Source of the DNA: Pseudevernia furfuracea
Lineage: Eukaryota; Ascomycota; Lecanoromycetes; Lecanorales; Parmeliaceae
Assembly: GCA_022315425.1 (NCBI GenBank)
Contig: JAIUPT010000041.1
Coordinates: 2,356,001 to 2,420,000, forward strand
Length of the DNA: 64,000 nt
Direction: 5' to 3'
Shown: positions 45,288-55,790 of the stretch, in pieces
Numbering within the stretch: position 1 is the stretch's first letter
Layout of the letters: each line of letters begins with the position of its first letter
Notes under the pieces: generated by a model
Seen by the model: only the letters and a program-made list of their open reading frames with translations
Database searches by the model: none
Told to the model about the DNA's origin: nothing
Translations under genes and position numbers: made by a program

Positions 45288-45787
45288 TACGCTGCGCAAC
45301 GGGGCGGGGTGGGGCGGGGTTTGAGATGTCGCATCCCGTCTCGGCGCTGGGGCGGGGTTTGATTGGGGCGAGGCGGGATGAGGCGGTTTATTCTGAGCGA
45401 GGTAACGGGGTCATCTCGATATCTTGATGAACTCTAAATACCCCTAAGCGACCCTCTTGAAAATTTGATATTGCGCATTAAGATTAAGATAAAATAAAGC
45501 GTAAAATACGATACTTTAATTAAAATTAAAGTACGACGTAACGTTGCTTAAAAAGATGATTAAAAAGTTACGCGAATTAATATTTAAAGAGTCGCTACGA
45601 GAATAACGATCTCGAGTTAATCTAATTAAGAGACTTAACGAGATAATAAGATAATCTCGAATAAATCGACGTTGAGACGAGATAAGATAAGATTTTTAAA
45701 AAATTCGAAAACTTGCTTCGATATCTTATCTCGAACTCGACTTAATGCGAAATCTCGTCGAGACGTCTCGTCTCGTTGCGCAGCGTA
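45288..45787. mobile_element. 500-bp TIR element with 8-bp TSD (hAT-like MITE)
   Basis: The termini are TACGCTGCGCAACG (45288-45301) and the exact inverse CGTTGCGCAGCGTA (45774-45787), flanked by ACTCGAGT on both sides. An 8-bp duplication is typical of hAT transposons; no transposase is present. The left 150 bp is strikingly G-rich (GGGGCGGGGTGGGGCGGGG) and unmutated, while the rest is AT-rich and RIP-like (the right end reads GAGACGAGACG where the left has GGGGCGGGGTG). It sits in the RIPed gypsy A2 pol. Confidence 0.75.
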
Positions 45788-46933
45788 ACTCGAGTAACTT
45801 AGATATATAAAGACTTAAAACTCGAAATAGTCTTATTATCTATATCTAAGTTATTATAAGACTATAACGAAAAACTATTTAAGAGATTAATTATACACTA
45901 CTTATTTTTTAAACTAAACGTTAACGAATATAAAGAAGAGATATACTTAATATTAATCGCTCTTATATAATACGATATAATATTAAATAAAATATAAATA
46001 AATAAGTATAAGATCTTATTAAATATAATAAAAAATAAGATTTTATTCGTATTCGAACGTTATAAGTACAATAAAAATTAAACGTTATTATTAAAGAATT
46101 TATCTTTCTTATCTAAATCAACTTTATTAAATTCGTCGATAATATTTTATATTACTCTTAAGCGACTCTTAACTTCGATATGTGAAGACGAGAGTTATAA
46201 GATTATTTTCGAGTTATTATTCTCTTTTAAATAGTCTTTTAAATCACGAAAAACTTTTAGTCTAAGAATTATTAAAGAATAACGAATCTTAACGTCGAAT
46301 ATATTCGATATTATAGAAATCGAAGTACTCGTATTTCATATATTAATAAATAATAAGATAAATAAGTTATTTAATATATTTTTAAGCGAGATTTATAGCT
46401 TTATATTATTATCGATTAATTAAAACTCGTAAATATTAGTTAATAAATCGTACTTATGCGATTTAAAACGCAAATATAAGAAATGTTATAAATTATATAT
46501 TATTGTTTAAGTTAATAATACGAAGAACTTAATTCTCGAGAATATTAAGAAGAAGTTATATTATAACTTTTTAAACGTCTTCGATCGATTTAAAATAGAC
46601 GAATTATCTTTTCATCGAGAATACGATTATAAATTAAAATTTATAAACGAGATTAATAAGATTAAACTATTTTATAATCGTATATATCTTATTTCGAGCT
46701 CAAAATTAAAATAGATTAAAAAGTGTTTAAACGAGTATTTAAAAAAAGACTTTATAATTCTTAGTTATATCTTATTTATCTCTCTTATATTATTCGCTAA
46801 GAAATTAAATAACGATTTACGATTTTATATCGATTATAAAAGATTTAATTAAATAATTAAGAGAAATCGCTATGTTATTTCTCTAATAGACGAAGTTCTA
46901 ATTAAAATTTAAAATTATAAGTATATAACACGT

Positions 46934-47156
46934 TGTCACGGTTCTAGCCCATGACGGCTGACTTATCTGCTTGCTTGCTGTGTTATACTCTAGGCTGGTC
47001 GGCTAGCCCCAGCCCTACGAGTTATAATCGTTAACTCCGCAGTGAAGCATTACTTTGATACGCACAAAGCACTTCTTATAATTACTCTACATAGTTAATA
47101 TTCTATTCATACATGACACCACATCGCTAGTCCAGCTCTATGTCAAGTCCCTGACA
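46934..47156 (+). repeat. 5' LTR of gypsy B
   Basis: It is 223 bp, TGTCACGGTTCTAGCCC ... CCCTGACA. It contains ATAGTTAATATT at 47091-47102, the partner of the priming site, preceded by a TATAATT-like sequence at about 47077. Confidence 0.93.
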
Positions 47157-47157
47157 T

Positions 47158-47169
47158 AATATTAACTAT
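47158..47169 (+). promoter_or_regulatory. Self-priming primer-binding site of gypsy B
   Basis: AATATTAACTAT begins two bases after the LTR and is the exact 12-nt reverse complement of ATAGTTAATATT at 47091-47102 in the LTR. The distance from the LTR end is as in gypsy A. It indicates Tf1-type self-priming and predicts an RNA start near 47091. Confidence 0.7.
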
Positions 47170-47284
47170 TCTTCTTTTGAAGCAGTCGCGACCTGCTTAA
47201 GAGTTGAAAACGTACCTTAACACAACAACACGATAGTCACAGCCAAAGGACGACGAGTGATCGAAAAGAAATCCTTTCATAACC

Positions 47285-49255
47285 CTCAATCTGACCAGAC
47301 TGAATCCCAGCGTTGAAGACAGAGATCCGATAAAACCTTTTACAGAAACGTCCTCTAGGGACAGAGCTCCGCAAAGATCTACTATCACAGTTAGACCCTC
47401 AAGCGAAGTCTCCATAACACCACAGAAGCCCGTTGAGTCTGTTGAGATAGACTTAACACAAAGTCAAACGATTAAGAGAGACAGTCACTCTCAACATCAT
47501 AACGAGGATTCTAACGATGATACTTACGTCAGACGTCTCGCTTCGACGTCATCCTTCTTCGTAGGAGAAGAGATCAATTCATTTTACTCTAAGTTAGAGA
47601 CTTCGAGCAGACATAAGGGGAAGCGTCGTCAGCGCTTTACACGATATACTCTTATATTTGAAGAGTATAAAAATAAAGTAATACTCACTGATGAAGCGAA
47701 GAATAAAGCAGTTCTCGTCACTATTCAAACAATATAAGACTTTCAGCGAAGCGCTGTCGAGGCTTCGAAGAAATAATGCGATGCACTCAATCGTATACTT
47801 AACAACTTTCGCGTTGTCAGCAATAACATTGACCTTCTTCGTCAATAGAATAAGAAGCTTGACAAAGAGATAACTAATTTCAAAGCGAAGTCGCTATCGT
47901 AGGTCAACTCCGTAGGTGTAACGAATGCGAAGCTGAAAACAGAACTGATCAACTTCGCTCGACTTCGTCGACTACGCGATAAATATCGCAAGAAAGCTAA
48001 AGACCTCTCGAAGAAAAACGAACGACTCAAATTGAAATTGACGACATAAATCGATGAGGGAGAAGCAGACGAAGACTCAGACAAAGAAAATAACTCTGCA
48101 GACTCTCATCATCGTCGAAGACCTATCTTCAATTAGCCTCAGTCTTATTCTTCTCTTAATACTCACATAAGTGTAATTTCTCCTCTCAGCAACTTATATA
48201 GTAACAGAGATCTAACGTCAGTTATCGTCTCGTATTAGATCGAAGAGGCGAACATCAACAAGCGCTATTCAGACGTGACTGACTTTCACGAAGATCGTAA
48301 TAAGAATCAATAAGAACGTTGAATTCTTCATCTTGATGAGAAGTTCAGATAGAGTGTAATACCCTTTTCAACTAAACGAGATAAGATTAAATATATTCGC
48401 GATCACTGTAAGTCGATCGCTTTCGAGATTATCAAGACTCGAGCGAATTTTAGATATTCAAATCCCTATCAGACGACGGAGGAGATGATTACAGAACTCG
48501 ATAACATGTTCGAAACATACGACAAGATTTCTGAATCGAATACACAACTCAACGATCTCAAGTTCGAAATGAGCATAATCGATAAGAAGAAATCTTTCGA
48601 AACCTTCTATGCTCGCTTTAATGCTGTCATAACATCACTAAAGTTCTCCGACGTCATTAAGATCTCTAACCTTACCCGATTGATCTTTAACCGCCTGAAG
48701 CACAAGCTGACTAAATAAACGTTCACAACGTACCGAGACTTGATCGATTACTTACGAAAACTGAACCTGAACCTGAAGCAGATTAATAACACTGCCGCAG
48801 AAAACAAAGAGAAGAAGACGATCAAGCAGACACGTTCTAATATCTTTAATCGAGAAATATTCTTCACTGAGAAAGACAGTGAAGACAACAAACTTCGTAA
48901 CTATAAGTACTCAAAGTTATTGATGAATAGAATTCGAAAGAAGGGAAGATGCTTCAAATGTCTATAAACAGATCATCGCTTTAAGAAAGATAACGCACTC
49001 TGTAAGAACCCACCTTCCCTCAACAAAGAACAAGTTGAAGTTATACTTAAGATCGCTGATGTCGAGAATACATTAGAGCTTTCAATAACAGATGCGAAAA
49101 ACTAGATGTCTCTGATCAAGTCGCGATCAAAAACCTAGAAGTTAAAGTGCGTAATAGAATCTAGAAACTTGAGGAAGAAGAGACCCTCGTCTACGTCTCA
49201 TTGTCTGTCTGCGTCGTCGTCACAGAAGTATCTCTATAGAAAGGGCGATAGTTAG
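47285..49255 (+). pseudogene. gag: Gag of gypsy B, with Gln/Trp-type stops
   Basis: One frame can be followed from about 47285 to TAG at 49253-49255. The N-terminal third is polar. A coiled coil follows (NAKLKTELINFARLRRLRDK; KKNERLKLKL), then the Gag core (MITELDNMFETYDK; FETFYARFNAVITSLKF) and a zinc knuckle, GRCFKC, then TAA (a Gln-type position) and TDHRFKKDNALC. The stops inside (TAA, TAG and at least one TGA) are consistent with CAA, CAG and TGG damage. The start codon is not clear. Long coiled coils are usual in this Gag type. Confidence 0.8.
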
Positions 49256-52200
49256 ATTTTCTCAGCAAAGTTCTCACAAAAGATGGGATCAAAGACACAA
49301 TTTGCCTTACAGATATCGAAGCGTTAGCGTCAAGCTTCGTTGACGTCGTCTTCGCAAAGAAGAATCATTTATCACACATAACTCTCTCCCAGCCTTGTAA
49401 GCTACGCTTAGCTAATAATAAGTTTGCTCTTAATATCACTCACATGGCCTTGGTGCAACACATCTTAAGTGATCATGTCGAGAAGATATGGTGCCTGATT
49501 ACTAAACTAGGACGCTTCGACATAATCCTCGGCATACCATGATTGGAACAACACAACCCTTCTCTCGAACTCGAGGATCGAACAATAACACTCAAATCTG
49601 ATTATTGCATGTCAAATTGTTTGCGACATAACAAATTAGTAACTGTTCATAGCGTAACTTCATCTCTTATCAAGCCGACATCATCATCTCACTCAAAATC
49701 ATCTATAACAGAGAACATAGCGAAAGTCTCTGTTTACGCCTTTATGAGAATGACAGAGAGATTCTCAAATGAAGTGATCGTCATGTGACCTCACGATTTC
49801 GAGAAGCTAAGTGCCTCTTCAGAAGATAGCACTCATAAACAAAAGAAGTTCATAGCCGATCTGACAGTCGTTACAGCGAAAGACTATGAAAAGTTCTTTC
49901 ACAAGCTGAGAAAGAAATCCCTCACCATGAAGCAACTAAGGAGTAGAGTTCCGCAGCCCTATTATAAGTGGTTAGACGTTTAAAACTCTATCAAAGCTAA
50001 CAAACTCCCTTCTCATCGCCCTATTAATCACGAGATAGAGCTCAAGAAAGAAGCTCGATCGTCGATCAAGAGAGTCTATAAACTCTTCAGAGATCAAGCA
50101 TCGATGATCAAGAAATATATCGAGAAAATGCTGGGTAAGAATTATATTCGATCAAGTATCTCATCTTATATAGCATCGATACTCATTATAAAGAAATCGA
50201 ATAAGGGACTGAGAGTCTGTGTAGATTATAGAACTCTGAACGCTTTAATCGTTTTCAACAGAAACGCACTCTCACTTATCAAGAAGACTCTAACAAAGCT
50301 TTGCGTCGTCAAGATTTATAGCAAATTCGATATTATAGTCGCATTTAATGAAATTCGCATAAAGAAAGAAGAGAAACATAAAACGATCTTTTTAACACGC
50401 TATGATCTATTCGAATACAACGTAATATCGTTCGAGCTATGCAACGTATCAGCCACGTTTCAAGCGTTCATCAACGAAATTCTTCGCGAGTACTTGAACG
50501 TATTCTGTATCGCTTACTTAGACGATATTCTTATCTATAGTAACACCTTATAAGAGCATATTTCTCACGTTGAAAAGATATTATCAAAACTTCAAGAAGT
50601 AGACTTGTACTTGAACATCGACAAGTGTGATTTTCATATTATTAGAGTCAAATATCTCGAATTGATTATAATTATTGACGAAGTGAAAATGAATCAAAGA
50701 AAGATCGACGCAATCGTTTAATAAAAGGAACTCAGATATATCAGAGATGTTTAGACGTTTCTTGAATTCGTCAACTTTTATAGAAAGTTTATTTTCGAAT
50801 ACTCGTTAATTGCGATCCCACTAACAAATCTCACTCGCACGCAAGTAAAGAATAATTTTATCTACTTATAAGCTCAAGAAAGTCTTAAACAGCGTTCGTT
50901 CGAAGCTCTAAAGAAGATATTTACGACAGTTTTAGTTCTCGCGCATTTCGACCCTAATCGCAAGACTTGACTGGAGACTGACGTCTTCAATTTCGTAATA
51001 GTCGTCGTATTATCTTAGAAGGGAGAGAACGGCACGCTAAGATCAGTAACGTTTCTTTCTAAGAAGATGTCTTCAGCAGAATATAATTACGATATCTACG
51101 ACAAAGAGCTAATGATTATCGTTCGAGTATTCGAAGAGTGACGACCTGAGTTGGCGAGCATCGCCGTCGAAGACTTAATATAAGTCATTTCGAATTATAA
51201 GAACTTACAGTACTTTATGACTTTCAAGCAGCTAAACTCAAGACAAGTCAGATAAGCTGAGTTCTTGACGAACTTCAACTTTCGAATAATATATCGCCCT
51301 GGGAAACAGAGCACTAAACCCGACAGCCTTACGAGAAGAGTTGAAGACTTGCCAGAGAGCGAAAATAATAATCGTACTCAATATCGACATCGCACCATTC
51401 TGAAGAATAAGAATCTTAACTCTGAGATCAAGGATATTATAAGATTAATATCGTTCTTGCTAGATGAGACTGAGTAGAAAATAACTTGTTTGACTTCAAA
51501 GATTTACGACCTTAGCGAACAGAACGACATCGATAATAAGAAGTTCGAAGAAGAATCGATCGAAACCCCTACTAATAAGGAATCGAAACTAATGAGTCAG
51601 ATAAGGAACGTCTACAAGAACGATGAACTTATATAAGATATTATATAAGTCAAGTTGATAGGTCAAAGGAAGATACCGCCAGAGCTGTTCAAGAAGAACT
51701 ACCTCAAGTTGAAATTGACTGACTACCAAATCCACCAGAACCTGTTATATGTCAACAATAGGTTATTCGTTCCCAATGTGCCTGAATTACGCATAAGAAT
51801 CATTCGAGAAATACATGAAACGTCATTAGAAGACCACGCGAGGCGCTTCTTAACTTACAGTCGTCTCAGCACTTACTACTTTTGATCTCGCATAATCGAC
51901 TCAGTTACTCGTTACGTTAAAAGCTATTACGACTATCTAAGATCTAAGTTATATCGCGAAGACAAACATGAGCTACTCAAATCGCTCCCCATATCGAATC
52001 GATATTGACATGACATTTCGATTGACTTCATAACACACTTACTCATATATCAAAGATATAAAAGATTATATTAGCATATCATGATTGTAGTGAACAGACT
52101 ATTCAAAAAGAAGAAGTTCATTTCGTTGAATTCCTTAGAGATAAAAGTCGTGATACAAGTATTCATCGAATGAGTTTGAAGAGAAGAAGAATACCCCTTC

Positions 52201-53170
52201 TTCATAATCTCAGATCGTGACACTTAGTTCGTCGCACACTTTTGAAAAAGACTCTATCAACGAGTAGACACAGTCTCAAAACTTTTCACGACATTTTATT
52301 CTAAAACAGACGATCAAACTGAAAGCGCTAATGCTGCTCTCAAACAATTTCTTCGAGCTTACGTCAATTACAATCAAGACAACTGAGTAGACATGCTTTT
52401 CATAGCTAAATTCGAAGCCAACTCGAACGTCAACGTCTTCACAGAACTATCATCATTTCTAGTAATCAAGAGATACATTCCGCGATTAGAAGTAGAATCA
52501 CCTTCTTCTCTAAACCCTAGCGTCACGCAAAGAGCAAAGAGAGACATTAAATTAGTCGATGCCTTTATTAACAAAATTGATCAAATGAGGATATATCTTC
52601 GAGATCAATTTAAATGGTCTCAAGCTCTACAGAAGGAGCAAGCAGATCGTCATCGACTCTCAGCGTCAGAGTTCAAGGTGAGGGACATGATCATGTTGAA
52701 TAGGAGAAACATTAAGACAGTACGATCGAATAGATCACTCGATCACAAAAACATCGGTTCTTATAGAATTATCAAAGCACTGAGAAACATAGCGTATAAG
52801 TTAGACCTCTCTTAATCTCTGAAGGTTCACTTAGTCTTTCATTCTTAATTGTTATATCTCGACAAAAGCGATTCGCTGTCAGAGTAACAAATCCCTCCGT
52901 CGTCCCCGATGGAAATCGACGAAGAAGAGAACATCTACGACGCTGTGAAAATACTTGATTTCAAAATAAACGACAGAAGAAAGAATTCTATCACTGAAGA
53001 TAAAGAATATCTTCTTTACAAAATCAAATGAACGGGTTATAAGAACAACAAGAACGAAATCACGTGAGAGAACTTTACAAGCACAACAGACTATGCGGAC
53101 TTGATGGCAGACTTCCACCACTTCAAATCAAAGAGACCAGAATCACATCGGTCATTCAAGAAGCTCGCTG
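49100..53170 (+). pseudogene. pol: Pol of gypsy B (protease, RT, RNase H, integrase, chromodomain), with stops
   Basis: The pol frame is -1 relative to gag and overlaps it from about 49100 to 49255. The protease region reads LTDIEALASSFVDVVFAKKN where a D-S/T-G-A active site is expected, so the loop is mutated (D-I-E-A). RT has VCVDYRTLNALIVFNRNALS, FDIIVAFNEIRI and YLDDILIYS (50518-50544). RNase H is partial (near 51070). Integrase has the zinc region (HETSLEDHARRFLTYSRLS), ISIDFI, a TGA/TAG-broken SDRDT..FVAHF and TDDQTESANA. A chromodomain (EYLLYKIK, TGA, TGYKNNKNEIT, TGA) ends it. About a dozen or more stops occur, mostly TGA at Trp positions. Confidence 0.88.
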
Positions 53171-53378
53171 AGTGGGCATTATTATTGATGATATTAATCT
53201 TCGATAATAGGACTGAGACGCAGAAGAGCACCTGATCCGTGTCAGAATACTGAGTCAAGACGATACCCGCATCGTCGCCACAACTGAGTAACGCTCCCCT
53301 GCGTACGGCTGGGCCTGCCCCTGTTATCGATCACCCAGAAAGGAGACAGAAGTAGTCGTCGCCGGAGCTCCAATTTGA

Positions 53379-53390
53379 AGGGGGGGATAA
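53379..53390 (+). promoter_or_regulatory. Polypurine tract of gypsy B
   Basis: AGGGGGGGATAA lies just before the 3' LTR, preceded by GA. Confidence 0.8.
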
Positions 53391-53613
53391 TGTCACGGTT
53401 CTAGTCCATGACGACTGACTTACCTGCTTGCTTGCTGTGTTATACTCTAGGCTGGTCGGCTAGCCCCAGCCCTACGAGTTATATCCGTTAACTCCGCAGT
53501 GAAGCATTACTTTGATACGCACAAAGCACTTCTTGTAATTACTCTACATAGTTAATATTCTATTTATACATGACATCACATCGCTAGTCCAGCTCTATGT
53601 CAAGTCCCTAACA
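53391..53613 (+). repeat. 3' LTR of gypsy B
   Basis: It is 223 bp, TGTCACGGTTCTAGTCC ... CCCTAACA. Its differences from the 5' LTR include C/T and G/A on both copies, and the last GACA reads AACA. Confidence 0.93.
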
Positions 53614-54464
53614 CTTACAAAGTTGCGTATAAGATACTAAAGCATCTGAAAACCGTGCCGGGTGCTTAGTGTGGATGAAAAGGATAATGTGCGGATTGCG
53701 CTGAAGAACAAGTCTTATTTATACCACACTCGTTCCTCGATGAATGTCCTCGACCCGAAGTATAGCTTTATACAACTTGAAGAAAAAGTGCTTGATGGAG
53801 GAAAAGGGATCGATTATAGGATGCACGATAATACCTAGTAGTGGTTTTTGAGTAGCCTTTCGTTGGCTCAGGTCTTTCCTAAGTCTAATGATCTATACTT
53901 TAGTCACGTCAAGATGTTACTCTGTGGTTTCTTCAGTCATGTCGTTCGGGGTGAGAGAAAATATACGGTGAAGCAATGAAAGGACGTTCCTGAGATGATT
54001 GAGATCACTGGCTTTCGCGCTTCGCTGCAGAGTGAGGGAAGACTAACGAGGGGTTTTTAGATTCCCTTTGAGCGCTTACTTGAAGTGACGAAGACCTACT
54101 TTTTCTCAACGAAGTTAAGAGCAGCATTTAGAAAAAACAAGACTCTTCAGCAGCTTCAAGATGAATTGCAAAATTGCTATGATAGAATTATTGCTGCGAA
54201 TCCTCGTGAACGACAAGATTCGTCTTCACAACACAATCTCTGAATTGTATTTTAGATTTCTCGGAGCAAGGGTTGATAAACCAACTTCGTCCACTGATCG
54301 CGCATAGATTGCCGAGAGATGCCTTCATTTCGGACGATTGCTTCGCATATGTAGTGTTTTAGCTTTCGTGAAGTAGTCGTCAATTGAATCGCAACGATAC
54401 TAAAGAATTTACCGATATCGCTGAGATCGTCGCGGTCTCTTGAGAATAAGAAATTCGCGACAAG
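53614..54464 (+). pseudogene. Decayed host gene, unrecognised
   Basis: Directly after the LTR one frame reads TYKVAYKILKHLKTVPGA. Another, from about 53671 to 54242, reads DEKDNVRIALKNKSYLYHTR, FPKSNDLYFSHVKMLLCGFF, DVPEMIEITGFRASLQSEGR and FERLLEVTKTYFFSTKLRAA. The stops inside (TAG TAG, TGA, TAG) are Gln/Trp types. A frame change near 53665 may be an intron or a lesion. Codon use is host-like rather than RIPed. I do not recognise the family; the conserved-looking spacing of aromatic and charged residues says it was a real protein. Confidence 0.45.
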
Positions 54465-54720
54465 TCGTCGCGATTATGTCACGCAGACGTTGCATTGATC
54501 ATCCGCAGGAATGAAAGGTATTATACTTATCGATCGACTAATCACGAACAGTGGCCTCCCAGCATGACAGAAATCGTACGTATGAACCCGATGTATCGAG
54601 ATATGACCTAACCCGAGCTTCGAAAGCCTCGTACCCGTTGCCTGTCAATCTATCGTTCAAAGACTTTGATTACACTATCACAGTCAAAAAAATGTGATCT
54701 ATCTCTTCATATAAGAAATA
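54465..54720 (+). pseudogene. MADS-like fragment, copy A
   Basis: One frame reads RLCHADVALIIRRNERYYTY, then RSTNHEQWPPSMTEIVRMNP. A second frame then carries RASKASYPLPVNLSFKDFDY. Both parts are paralogous to copy B at 55420-55790. The N-terminal basic helix of the domain is missing here. It is a truncated duplicate. Confidence 0.5.
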
Positions 54721-55419
54721 TTCTGCTGACGAGTATGCTAGATATAATATTACAAAATACAGCGATTCTTATTGAAAGGCTCTCGTCACCTATATTCACT
54801 GCTCACACTCAAACACTCTGACGATGTATGAGATTATGCGATCAGCAGCGAAAAGCCTGATGTATAATGATAAGCTGCATGACGACGTCGACTTCAACGC
54901 CATAGCGCTAGGCTTGAAGCAGTATATCTAGGGAGAAGAATATCAACTGGTATATTATGTCCCATGATAAGCATGATGGTCAAATTATAATCAGGATTGT
55001 GCTGAAATATTGACGTGATCTGAATTATTGTTGCTTAAGACTCGTTCGACGCATATGTCGTCCGAAGACCCCACCGAAGAGCAGTCTTCTAAAAGATCAC
55101 AAGCCTCTAGACTGGTCAGTATATGTCTAGACGATACAGAAGCACGGCTTCTCTCAAACTTCCGTTTTCGTCGACCTGTGTTCAGGACGAACTACGAAGT
55201 CACAGACAAAATCTACGGTTAATAGGGGCCAGAGAAAAGGGAGTTACAAATGGCTCGTTTAGGATCAAATACGGTTTTCACACGATAAGTAAGAATAAGT
55301 ACAGAACTTCTTTATGCTTCTTCACACATACATAAAGCAAGATCAACTCGATCTCAATCCCATTAGCAATCTATCTTCTTCACCCCGTCATTATCTAGTT
55401 GAAGTAGTATTCTCATAAC
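54721..55419 (+). other. Decayed coding fragments
   Basis: A frame at 54784-54970 reads MRSAAKSLMYNDKLHDDVDF and continues through one TAG to YQLVYYVP, then TGA TAA. A frame at 55028-55222 reads MSSEDPTEEQSSKRSQASRL and FRFRRPVFRTNYEVTDKIYG. Each looks protein-like but is short and isolated. They may belong to the gene carrying the MADS-like pieces. Confidence 0.3.
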
Positions 55420-55790
55420 ATGTCATACGCAGCGAAAGCAAAAACGCAGCAGTTCACTCGAAGAAAATCGAACCTGATCAAGAAGATCGATCAGTTGACG
55501 CGATTGTGTCACGCAGACGTGGTATTGATCATCCGCAGAAATAAAAGATATTATGCTTATCGATCGATCGATCATGAACGGTGGCCTCTCAGCATGACAG
55601 AGATCGTACGTATAAATCTTATGTATCGACCTTTGAGCTAACTCGAGCTCAGAAAGCCTCGTACCCGTTGCCTATCAATCTACTATTCAAAGACTTTGAT
55701 TGCACTATTCGTGAGATTCCGTATAACTTAAACGTGAAGAACCTGTCGAATAAGAAGTTTGATTCAGTCGAGACTTCGGAAGGTACATGA
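55420..55790 (+). pseudogene. MADS-like domain gene fragment, copy B
   Basis: From the ATG at 55420 the frame reads KAKTQQFTRRKSNLIKKIDQ, LTRLCHADVVLIIRRNKRYY and AYRSIDHERWPLSMTEI, stopping at TAA 55639-55641. A basic 'RRKsnLiKKidqL', then 'LChaDVvliir', then 'Y.YrS' is the order of the N-terminal half of a MADS (SRF-type) DNA-binding domain in small fungal proteins. The next frame (to 55790) continues FELTRAQKASYPLPINLLFK, shared with copy A, so a frameshift or intron lies near 55630. MADS proteins bind DNA as dimers through this helix. Copy B is the better preserved, but it is probably non-functional. Confidence 0.5.

Larger units (their letters stand above)
41885..46933 (+). mobile_element. 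Second copy of gypsy A, heavily RIPed and truncated (gypsy A2)
   Basis: It begins with the LTR (TGTTACGAGCGTATCTCG) at 41885. After an insertion inside the LTR (about 42030-43848) it resumes with the last part of the LTR, the leader (AGAAACTTTGTTAAGAACTT against AGAAGCTTTGTCAAGAACTT) and the gag start at about 44777. About 1 kb of gag is missing, matching 29425-30478 of gypsy A. Pol follows up to the RT region (matching about 32030), where the next element begins at 46934. The rest of pol and the 3' LTR are absent from the window. Nearly all differences from gypsy A are C>T or G>A. A 500-bp TIR element interrupts it at 45288. Confidence 0.85.
46934..53613 (+). mobile_element. Ty3/gypsy chromodomain retrotransposon of a second family (gypsy B)
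   Basis: It is a 6,680-bp element with 223-bp LTRs (TGTCACGG ... TGACA) that differ at about nine sites, mostly transitions. It has a self-priming site, a coiled-coil gag with a CCHC knuckle, pol in the -1 frame, a chromodomain with two Trp-to-TGA changes (TGYKNNKNEIT followed by TGA) and a polypurine tract. RIP is light. The flanks (left ACACGT, right CTTAC) show no shared TSD, and the left flank is gypsy A2 while the right flank is host-like. Confidence 0.92.
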
